Shown: positions 23,098 to 35,000 of the stretch, piece after piece
Layout: each line of letters begins with the position of its first letter
Numbering within the stretch: position 1 is the first letter of the stretch
Assembly: GCA_018857735.1 (NCBI GenBank)
Contig: JABMCL010000979.1
Coordinates: forward strand, 1,515,001-1,579,000
DNA from: Alviniconcha marisindica
Taxonomy: Eukaryota; Mollusca; Gastropoda; Provannidae
Length of the DNA stretch: 64,000 bases
Direction: 5' to 3'
The notes under the pieces: model-generated
Database searches by the model: none
What the model was told of the DNA's origin: nothing
Seen by the model: the letters and a program-made list of their open reading frames with translations, nothing else
Program-made: the position numbers and the translations under genes

Positions 23098-26000
23098 TTT
23101 GCTGGGGCAAGCGGATGGCCTCCTTGTCAGCCAGCGTCACTTGGTGAAGTCGGTTGCGGAATTTGTAACGTATATACAGTGACTTCTCCTCCCCTATGCA
23201 TGGATCGTAGAAGCCAGGGAGACCACTCTGGTGACAGAACAGAAGTGCCATAAATGTCAGTCAGTTGTGGGGAGTCGGGGTGGTCTGTTTTCTATGCATT
23301 TTTTGGTAGTGCAAAGCTCCAACCCCCTTTTCTTTTTTTCTTTATCTCTCTTTTCTTTTCAAAAAATAATAATAACAGATTTCTGATGCACTTTACTTAT
23401 CAAAACATGTGCGACAATCGAGAAGAAGAATTAAAACATGTAACAGCCCAAGGTGTGCCCAATGGTTAACTGAAGTATACAATTACCAGCACACACAAGC
23501 ATGCACACCCACACCCACAGTCAGGTGTGACAGTACACAACTGTCACTACCCTGACATACACAAGCTGATAACATCTTTGCTGCTTATAATATTTGCTGC
23601 TTCACACTGCTGTCTTGCTCCACCCCAAGTCCCTGTTTATTTTCTCTTTAAGTTGGCTGTAAATTGTGTACAGGCAATATGCTTCTGTGTGTATGTGTGT
23701 GTGTGTGCGTGTGCTTAGAATAATCTCTCTGGACAAGGTTTTGTACTGTATTAATACCTTTATTATTACTATTTTCAAAACACTTGTTGTGAACTAAAGC
23801 ATTCAGCAGGGAGTGAAAAGGCCAGTAGCCATGAGCATTTCTGCAAAGCAAAGAAATGCATTGGGGAGAGGGAATAGCTCAGTTGGTAGTGTCCGACTGC
23901 AAAGCCAGGCGCAATACTGACACAGGTTCGAGTGGGGAGGCAAGGGACCTTTCTACCAGAGTCAACTTTCAGCGCAGACTCTCTTACGGTGTCCGTACAG
24001 CCCCTGTGATCAACTGCATGCATCATCATCTGGACGCACGTTAAAAATCCCAAACACTGGCAGCCATACCATTGTTTTGACACATGAAAATGCTGCACAC
24101 ACCAACAGGAGTGGGTATATAGTGCTGCTCTTGTGGCGGCTGCACCTTACCCAGGTAAGGCAACCTGAATTTCACACAGCGGACAACAAAGTACAAAAAG
24201 AATAAAGGGAGGAAAAAAAAGGGGGGGCTGGGGGGGGGGGGGGGGGAGAGTTGGCTTACCCCAGCACACAAACGAAGACAAAGCACAGCTACCACAAAGA
24301 GCACTCGAGACTGCACCCACAGCCATCGGGTTACACTGCTGACCACACCTTCAGCACACGCAGTTCATGCTCCCTCCACATTGGCTGGGCCCGGTATCCG
24401 CATTCCACACATACTCAAATACTATACAGCACTCTTCATAGTATAGATGAGCTGAGATCTAGGCTGATACAGCTTGTACACTCTCATCGTTAGGACTCAA
24501 GCATGTTTCCTTTTGGACTGATCCATTTTCTTTCCCATTTCTTTTCTTATAAGCTTATTAATGTTAATGCCTTTCTCCCAAAAAGTCCCGACACACAAAT
24601 GTCAAACCAAACAAAATGTTGGCTGTTACCTTTGATGATGTTTCTGGAACAATAAGCTTGGACTCTTTCACCAAAGCCTGCAGTTGCACAGTGACGTCAA
24701 TGCACTCTCCATCGACAAGTTCACTGAAAAACACAGCACTGGAAATGTTGGGTTAGGTAATGAGACTATGACAACTAGATTACAGTCAGGATGTCAGCAC
24801 TAGATTGCAGTCAGGATATCACCACTAGAGTACAGTCAGGATGTCACCACAAGATTGCAGTCAGGATATCACCATTAGAGTACAGTCAGGATGTCACCAC
24901 ACGACTGCAGTCAGGATATCACCATTACAGTCAGGATATCACCACTAGATTGTGGTCAGGATATCACCACTAGAGTACAATCAGGATGTCACGACTAGAC
25001 TGCAGTCAGGATATCACCACTAGAGTACAATCAGGATGTCACCACTAGATTGCAGTCAGGATATCACCACAAGAGTACAGTCAGGATGTCACCACTAGAT
25101 TGCAGTCAAGATATCACTACTACTAGACGAGAATACAGTCAGGGTGTCACAACTTAGGTGCAGCCAGAGTGTCATGGAGTACGGTCAGGATACCACCACT
25201 CAAGTCCAGTCAGGATGTCATAACCATAGTGTAGTCCAGATGTCATACAGTACAGTGAGGATACCATCACTCAAGTCCAGTCAGAATGTCCAGTCCAGTC
25301 AGGATATCACAACCAGAGTATAGTCCAGATGTCATGGAGTACAGTCAGGATACCACCATTCAAGTCCAGTCAAGATGTCAAAACCAGAGTATAGTCCAGG
25401 TGTCATGGAGTACAGTCAGGATACCACCACTCAAGTCCAGTCAAGATGTCAAAACCAGAGTATAGTCCAGGTGTCATGGAGTACAATCAGGATACCACCA
25501 CTCAAGTCCAGTCAGGATGTCACAACCAGAGTATAGTCCACCACTCAAGTCCAGTCTAGGTATAACCACTAGAGTACAGTCGGAATGTCATAACTCTAGT
25601 GTCCAGTCAAGATGCCACAACCAGATGTCATGGAGGACAGTCGGGATATCACAACTAAACTCAGGATGTCACAACAAGAACTCAATTATAGGCAGCATGT
25701 CATAACTCTCAAGTCCAACCAGGATGTTGCAAGTACAGTACAGCCAGTATGTCACAACTGCAGTACAATCAGTATATCACAACTCTTGAGTTCAGTCTGG
25801 ATGTCACAACCAGAACACAGGCAGGATCGTACAACTAGAGCACAGTCAGGGTTTAACAAGCAGGATCCCGTAACAGTGTCACGACTCAAGTACAAATCCC
25901 CCTTACCCGTCATCAGAGGATTGCAGCTTGCCGTACAGCGCCTTCACGATGACCAGACCCATCTTCTTCTCCTCCACTTCAATGCTGCGTTCTACCGTCT

Positions 26001-26979
26001 CCTTCATCAGGTCCGTCTGTTGACAATCGGCCATGCCGTAAGCATCGCTACCGGTTACCCCTTCAGCGTAAACTGTACCCGCAGACGGCTGAGGTTTTCT
26101 ACTCTAGGAAGGACTTCAGAGAGGGACTACATGCACTGCATCACGAGCTCCTGAAGAAACAGCAAAGCTAGGTAGAAAGGGTGGGCCATGGCAACACAAG
26201 TTTCACCCTGTCGCCGAAGCAGCACATTTTCTACACAACAGGGCTCCTACTCCTAGACTTTTTTGCTTCAAAACTCCCAAACTCAAAGACCATTTCCCCC
26301 CAGATCAAGTTACTGCTAAGTTAGACACACAGACTGAGCACCCAATTTAAAAAAATATTTTTTTGTAATAAATGTTGTGTTTTCTTTTTAATCATCTACC
26401 ATTTGGCCTCCCACACTGTTTTCAAATTCCCCTTCTGCAGATTAACTGTTGACCATTGTTATGAAATTTTCCACTTTCCTAGACTTGGACTAAAAATGCT
26501 TTTCTCCAAACTTTCCAGGCCTGAAAAAAGGCACCTCAGTTTTCCCAAACTTTCTCAAATTTTAAAGACTGTATGAACCCTGAAAATTCTAGGACAGTTA
26601 ACCACCAGAGATGTGAGAAATTGAGCCTGATCACACGTCTAACAAAAAGGGGGGCGTGGGGAGAGAGAAGCAAAAAGAAAGCAAGGTCAGACAGAGCAAC
26701 TTTCATGAAAAACAACAACATTCAAAACCTATGGATATAAATTACAGTAATAATAAAAGACATCTGTACATCGCATCATCTAGCATGACCACAATGCGCT
26801 TCACAAACTACATGGAATGATGTACGCACAAAAGCAAACAATGTAACAAAAAGCAAGAAGAAAAACATAGAAATCAAAACTAACTAGCAATACATCATAA
26901 ATTATAACAATACCTAATTATATGCCATACATGCACTGAAAATTCATACAAATATCACACAGATGCACACATATTCATA

Positions 26980-27015
<36 letters not shown>

Positions 27016-27940
27016 CGTCAGTTCAACACACATGGTGTCTGATGAGTAGCTTCAGTTTGTTATCCATGCGAGTCCAGCAAATGAATAATGGTTACTTACA
27101 GCAGCTTTGGCTTCCTGTTTTCTCTTTGCCAGCTTTTCTGCATGCTCCTCTCGCTTCTGTTCCAGCTCTCTGAATCAAGTAATATAAGCTTTAACTACAC
27201 TTCTGTTCCAGCTCTCTGAATCAAGTAATACAAGATTTAGCTACATTTCTGTTTCAGCTCTCTGAATCAAGTAATATAAGCTTAAACTATACTTCTGTTC
27301 CAGCTCTCTGAATCAAGTAATATAAGCTTTAACTACACTTCTGTTCCAGCTCTCTGAATCAAGTAATACAAGATTTAGCTACATTTCTGTTTCAGCTCTC
27401 TGAATCAAGTAATATAAGCTTTAACTACACTTCTGTTCCAGCTCTCTGAATCAAGTAATATAAGCTTAAACTACACTTCTGTTTCAGCTGACTGAACCAA
27501 ATAACACAAGCTTAAAACACTTCTGTTCCAGTTCACTGAGCCCAGTAACAAAAACTTTACTTACTCTTCGTTTTAGTTCACAAATTCCATTAATACAAGC
27601 TTGACACAAACTTCAGCACACTGGTTTCCCTTCACCACTTTGCATGGCCCACGCAATGCTATAACCCCCTCCTCCATTTCAACACAATGTGGCTGCCCCC
27701 AGCAAGCTGCCCAATCTTTCAACACAATGTGGCTGCCCCCAGCAAGCTGCCCAACTTTCAACACAATGTGGCTGCCCCCAGCAAGCCGCCCAGTCTTTCA
27801 ACACAATGTGGCTGCCCCCAGCAAGCCGCCCAATCTTTCAACACAATGTGGCTGCCCCCAGCAAGCCGCCCAGTCTTTCAACACAATGTGGCTGCCCCCA
27901 GCAAGCCGCCCAGTCTTTCAACACAATGTGAGTGCCCCCA

Positions 27941-27976
<36 letters not shown>

Positions 27977-29050
27977 GTGTGTATGTGTGCATCTTTTGCA
28001 TAATTAAGATAGTTCAAGATAGTGTGTGTTGATGTGTGTGGTGTTGATGTGTGCTGCTTTAGCAAACAGCAAGTCTTTGAACATGTGGCTGCTCCCAGCA
28101 AACCACCCAATCTTTGACACACTGTGGCTGCTCCCAGCAAACCACCCAATCTTTCAACACACTGTGGCTGCTCCCAGCAAACCACCCAATCTTTGACACA
28201 CTGTGGCTGCTCCCAGCAAACCACCCAATCTTTAACACACTGTGGCTGCTCCCAGCAAACCACCCAATCTTTGACACACTGTGGCTGCTCCCAGCAAACC
28301 ACCCAATCTTTGACACACTGTGGCTGCTCCCAGCAAACCACCCAATCTTTGACACACTGTGGCTGCTCCCAGCAAACCACCCAATCTTTAAACACACTGT
28401 GGCTGCTCCCAGCAAACCACCCAATCTTTACACACTGTGGCTGCTCCCAGCAAACCACCCAATCTTTGACACACTGTGGCTGCTCCCAGCAAACCACCCA
28501 ATCTTTCAACACACTGTGGCTGCTCCCAGGAAGCAGCCCAATGTTTTGACACACTGTGGCTCCCTCCCAGCAAACCACCCAATCTTTGACACACTGTGGC
28601 TGCTCCCAGCAAACCACCCAATCTTTCAACACACTGTGGCTGCTCCCAGGAAGCAGCCCAATGTTTTGACACACTGCGGCTGCCCCCAGCAAACCACCCA
28701 ATCTTTCAACACACTGTGGCTGCTCCCAGCAAACCACCCAATGTTTCAACTCACACACTGTGGCCGCTCCTGGGAAGCAGCGCAATGATTTGACTCACTG
28801 TGGCCGTAAAACATCTTTTTATACTCACTGCTCTTTCTGCTGCTTCAGGAAGGGGTTGATGATCATTTTCTTGACAACAAAGTAGGTTGCGATGGGAATC
28901 AGTGTGCCATACACGATAGCGCTGGGTGACAGTGACTCTGACAGGTGAATGGGAAACAGGAACGTCTGGCTCCCTCTGTACACTCTGAAGAAGAAGAAAA
29001 ATGGTGCGAAGATAGACAGATGATGGGTTTTTAACGCCCAGCCAACCATG
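23098..29050 (-). CDS. DNAJC11: DNAJC11 exons 12-16: C-terminal domain
   Basis: Exon 12 (28984-28829) encodes [20 protein letters not shown] and a hydrophobic stretch. Exon 13 (27169-27100) is a charged helix ([20 protein letters not shown]). Exon 14 (26016-25907) has [17 protein letters not shown]. Exon 15 (24723-24630) has [17 protein letters not shown]. Exon 16 (23227-23098) has [16 protein letters not shown] and [17 protein letters not shown]. These are the hallmarks of the family-specific C-terminal domain (known as DUF3395). Confidence 0.95.
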
Positions 29051-32000
29051 ACAGTTATAAAAAGGGCGAAACACCTTTTCTAAGAACACAATGCATGCAG
29101 AAAATATCTACATTAAAACCAGCACAGTGTCAGTTAAATACACAGATAAATGGTGGTTCAAAATCGAATCCAAAATGTAACCAAAAAAATCTAATTTTCT
29201 AAAAAATAATGTTGATTTCTTTCAGATAATCAAAAATGTAATCCAAACATACACATGGATTTGGGTTGTTAGGACACTAGCTGAAAAAATAGGTGAGGTA
29301 TGTGTGTGTTGTCATTGTTTGTTGTGCATTGGGGTTGTTTATTTTTAACGTACACTCTGTCCCCATTGTTGCAAGTACACTTTGAACACAGGTGTGAAGG
29401 GTTTAACATCATTTTACTTTTTTGGGGAGATCAGGGGGTGGGTGAGGGAGGAGGGTACTTGTACAAAAACAAAACAAGGTGTTGATCATTTTGTTTAACT
29501 TTTGTTCTCATCTCTCTCCCTGCACAGGAAGGAAATTATTCAAGATGAGACTCCTCTGTAACTGTACCTCTCCACAACAAATCTAGAATAAAAAGCTCTT
29601 TTCTTCTTTCTTCTTTTTCCCTCTCTCTTTTTTTTTTTTGGGGGGGGGGGGGGGGGGGCTCCATTTTTTCTCCCTGTCTTTTTTTGCCTCCATCTTTTTC
29701 TTAATTTTCGTTTTTTTTCAAACAAATAAATTTTGTTGGGGGGGGGGGGACGAGATTCAAATGAAAATGGTCCTGAGCCAACTCAGCAGCTGACAAGGGC
29801 TGGAAAAGAAAAGAAAAAAACACTACCCAACCTTCCTTCAATCTCCTGCAGCCTCATCACAAATGACCCCTTGCCACCCTCTGCCTGACAGGCGAGCTCT
29901 TAGCCAATCAACACGCACACCACCTTAGACAAGCCAGCAAGTTGGTTGAGTCAGGCCTACCAAGACAGTATAAACGAAGCATGTTAGCTGTGCTGTTTTC
30001 TAAAACAGTGGTAACATGCCTAGGGGCCGTGTAAGTAAGTAATTTGGTGTTTTACGCCCAGTCGACCATTACGGTTATCTCAGGGCGTTAGGGGCCACGT
30101 AGTGCGCAGTTCCAACGTTAAGTTTGAACACAATTTATGCTGTTTGTTCTGCCTGTCCAACCGGGCGGGGCTATCAGACTCCTGGTGAGAAGTCCACTCT
30201 GCTTGTGACTGAAATATTTTTCTTCTTTAAAAACAACAACAAAGTCTTACTTTATCTTCAGATGCACCCCAGAGGGAACTCCGATGACCATGGACGCCCC
30301 CAGGTTGCTGAACTGCGTGATCTTCTTCTCAAACCCATACTCTACCAGCCCTCCTGTCACCCCAAACCTGACAGAGCAACATGCCAAGAATCAACAAATC
30401 AGCACTCAGGCAAACACACCAAATATCAACAAATCAGTACTCAGGCAATCACACCGAACATCAGCAACTCAGTACTCAAGCAAACACCTAACATCAACAA
30501 ATCAGTTCTCAGGCAAACTCACCAAACATCAACAATTCAGAACTCAAGCAAACACACCAAACATCAACAAATCAGTAACTGACTGAGCAAACACACCTGA
30601 CCAAACGTCAACAACTCAGTAACTGAACGGACACACATGGAAACAGGAAGGGAAAGATTTCAGGAGAGAGAAAACAAGTGGCCTTAAAGGAGGAGTGGTC
30701 TCTCGTCATGGTGGTCTTTCAGATCAGGGACTCCTCAGCACAAAGTGCAAACAGGAGAGACTGGGACCAGATGCAGCTGAACAATGCAAGCAAGCAGCAC
30801 ATACAGGGACCAGGTGCAGTAGAACCACTGACAAAAGGACAACCCCAAAAACATCTAAAAGTGGACTTAAAATGGGGTGTTTCTGGTCCAGGCATACTCA
30901 ACAAGAGCAGGGTTTTAAAGATGTGGTCTTGAAACAGAGGTGGTGTGTGGTGACAGGTTCATTTACATTCAACAAGAGCAGGGTTTTAAAGATGTGGTCT
31001 TGAAACAGAGGTGGTATGTGGTGACAAGTTCATTTACATTCAACAAGAGCAGGGTTTTAAAGATGTGGTCTTAAAACAGAGGTGGTATGTGGTGACAGGT
31101 TCATTTACATTCAATAAGAGCAGGGTTTTAACAATGTGGTTGACAGGTTCATTTGTCTAGACACAGGGGTGGTCCTTGGTGAGGTGTTCATTTACACTCA
31201 ACACCAGCAGGGTTTTAAAGATGTGGCATGAAACAGGGATGGTCTCTCACGAAGGGTTCACACGCAGAAGGGCCATCAAAAAAGGTAAAAAAAGGTCAAC
31301 ACTTGCTTGATTATGCCTTTGATTTTTGCTTCCTGTTCCTGGAACTTGCGTGTGTAGCTGAGAGACACGTAGCTGTTGGTCACCCCCACCTGCACAACAG
31401 AGTTACGCTCTACAGCAACTCCTCTCCATCTCACAGAGTGGTTAAAATCTGTATCACATCCTCTCCACTCTTGTTCAGGCCTGTCTCACAGAGTGGTTAA
31501 AATCTATATCACCTCTCCACTCTTGTTCAGGCCCATCTCACAGAGTGGTTAAAATCTATATCATGTCCTCTCCACTCTTGTTCAGGCCCATCTCACAGAG
31601 TGGTTAAAATCTATATCACGTCCTCTCCACTCTTGTTCAGGCCTGTCTCACAGAGTGGTTAAAATCTGTATCACGTCCTCTCCACTCTTGTTCAGGCCCA
31701 TCTCACAATGTGGTTAAAATCTATATCATGTCCTCTCCACTCTTGTTCAGGCCTGTCTCAGAGCGTGGTTAAAATCTATATCACGTCCTCTCCACTCTTG
31801 TTCAGGCCCATCTCACAGAGTGGTTAAAATCTATATCATGTCCTCTCCACTCTTGTTCAGGCCCGTCTCAGAGCGTGGTTAAAATCTATATCACGTCCTA
31901 TCCACTCTTGTTCAGGCCCATCTCACAGAGTGGTTAAAATCTATATCATGTCCTCTCCACTCTTGTTCAGGCCCGTCTCACAGAGTGGTTAAAATCTATA

Positions 32001-35000
32001 TCATGTCCTCTCCACTCCTGTTTAGGCCCATCTCACAGCGTGGTTAAAATCTATATCATGTCCTCTCCACTCTTGTTCAGGCCCATCTCACAGCGTGGTT
32101 AAAATCTATATCATGTCCTCTCCACTCTTGTTCAGGCCCAGCTCACAGCATAGTTAAAATCTATACCGTGTCCTATCCACTGTTGTCCAGGCCTGTCTTA
32201 CAGCAGAATGAACATCTACATCAAATTTTCTCCACTCTTGTTTAGGTACGACTCATGCTCATGGCAGAGTTAAAATCTACATCAAATTCTCTCCACTCTT
32301 GTTCAGGCCTGTCTCACAGCAGAGTTAAGATCTACATCTAATTCCCTTTGCCCCTGTCCAGGCTTTGTCCAGCAAAGTCCTTACTTTGGCCCCAAAATAA
32401 CTGTGCCAACCACAAGCAAAGAGAGAGAGCAAGGGAAACTGACAGGCTCAGCGACAGAGAGGCAGGCAGGTAGTGAAAGAGACAGGCAGACAGAGCCAGC
32501 TGAGGACAGATGGGCAAGGCTGACTGAAAGGCAAAAAGACATACACAGACAATGTCAGCTCCCATTTGAACAGTGTCTTGCACACATCCACCTCCCAAAG
32601 AACATGCTCACATCGCAAACACACGCAGACGCAAAATAACAGAACACATCGGCGCCCACGGCACAACACAAAATCATGTATGCACACACACACGCACAAA
32701 AATACACTACCTGTACTGTAAGCGAAGCATGATGATCTTGATTACTGTAGACCAGTGCTGTCTGTATACTGGATGGAAAGCCAGCATTGTATGTGATTCG
32801 ACCCTGCGTCTCTCTGTCAAACTGGTAGGCCAGCACTGCAACACATCACACGTACCTGACAACAGCTATCTCAGACACTGTACCTGACAACAGCTATCTC
32901 AGACACTGTACCTGACAACAGCTATCTCAGACACTGTACCAGGCAACAGCTATCTCAGACACTGTACCTGACAACAGCTATCTCAGACACTGTACCTGAC
33001 AACAGCTATCTCAGACACTGTACCTGACAACAGCTATCTCAGACACTGTACCTGACAACAGCTATCTCAGACACTGTACCTGACAACAGCTATCTCAGAC
33101 ACTGTACCTGACAACAGCTATCTCAGACACTGTACCTGACAACAGCTATCTCAGACACTGTACCTGACAACAGCTATCTCAGACACTGTACCAGGCAACA
33201 GCTATCTCAGACACTGTACCTGACAACAGCTATCTCAGACACTGTACCTGACAACAGCTATCTCAGACACTGTACCTAGGCAACAGCTATCTCAGACACT
33301 GTACCGGCAACAGCTATCTCAGACACTGTACCTGACAACAGCTATCTCAGACACTGTACCTGCAACAGCTATCGGTCAGCCCACACTGTACCGGGCAACA
33401 GCTATCTCAGACACTGTACCTGACAACAGCTATCTCAGACACTGTACCGACAACAGCTATCTCAGATCAGCTGTACCGTGCAACAGCTATCTCAGACACT
33501 GTACCTGCAACAGCTATCTCAGACACTGTACCTGACAACAGCTATCTCAGACACTGTACCAGGCAACAGCTATCTCAGACACTGTACCTGACAACAGCAT
33601 ATCTCTACTGACACTGTACCGGCAACAGCTATCTCAGACACTGTACCTGACAACAGCTATCTCAGACACTGTACCAGACAACAGCTATCTCAGACACTGT
33701 ACCGCAACAGCTATCTCAGACACTGTACCTGACAACAGCTATCTCAGACACTGTACCTGACAACAGCTATCTCAGACACTGTACCAGGCAACAGCTATCT
33801 CAGACACTGTACCTGACAACAGCTATCTCAGACACTGTACCTGACAACAGCTATCTCAGACACTGTACCAGCAACAGCTATCTCAGACATGTACCTGACA
33901 ACAGCTATCTCAGACACTGTACCAGACAACAGCTATCTCAGACACTGTACCTGACAACAGCTATCTCAGACACTGTACCTGACAACAGCTATCTCAGACA
34001 CTGTACCTGCAACAGCTATCTCAGACACTGTACCTGACAACAGCTATCTCAGACACTGTACCTGACAACAGCTATCTGACACTGTACCACAACAGCTATC
34101 TCAGACACTGTACCAGCAACAGCTATCTCAGACACTGTACCTGACAACAGCTATCTCAGCACTGTACCGGGCAACAGCTATCTCAGACACTGTACCTGAC
34201 AACAGCTATCTCAGACACTGTACCAGGCAACAGCTATCTCAGACACTGTACACTACCAGGCAACAGCTATCTCAGACACTGTACCTGACAACAGCTATCT
34301 CAGACACTGTACCTGACAACAGCTATCTCAGACACTGTACCAGGCAACAGCTATCTCAGACACTGTACCAGGCAACAGCTATCTCAGACACTGTACCTGA
34401 CAACAGCTATCTCAGTCACTGTACCGGGCAACAGCTATCTCAGACACTGTACCTGACAACAGCTATCTCAGACACTGTACCTGACAACAGCTATCTGTGT
34501 GTGTGTCAGCTATCTCAGACACTGTACCAGGCAACAGCTATCTCAGACACTATACCTGACAACAGCTATCTCAGACACTGTACCAGACAACAGCTATCTC
34601 AGACACTGTACCTGACAACAGCTATCTCAGACACTGTACCAGGCAACAGCTATCTCAGACACTGTACCTGACAACAGCTATCTCAGACACTGTACCTGAC
34701 AAACAGCTATCTCAGACACTGTACCTGACAACAGCTATCTCAGACATTGTACCTGACAACAGCTATCTCAGACACTGTACCTGACAACAGCTATCTCAGA
34801 CACTGTACCTGACAAACAGCTACCTCAGACACTGTACCTGGCAACAGCTATCTCAGACACTGTACCTGACAACAGCCATCACTCTGTCAAACGAGCAGGC
34901 CATGAATATAACACACCAGACTATCAACTGGTTTCACTAAGCAACTGGACATGAGGCACTTGGTTGTGATAAAGCCTGTCAAGCATTCTAAAAATTCTGT

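Noticed and set aside
24791..26154. Frames at 24791-24973 and 25612-26154 as genes
   Set aside because: Formed by the 'cagtcaggatgtcac' array and the antisense of DNAJC11 exon 14.
27838..28785. 315-codon minus-strand and 224-codon plus-strand open frames
   Set aside because: They are products of a 39/40-bp tandem array lying in a DNAJC11 intron; open on both strands with no domain.
32845..34885. 28-bp regular repeats as a CRISPR array
   Set aside because: Units are head-to-tail without unique spacers, inside an animal intron.
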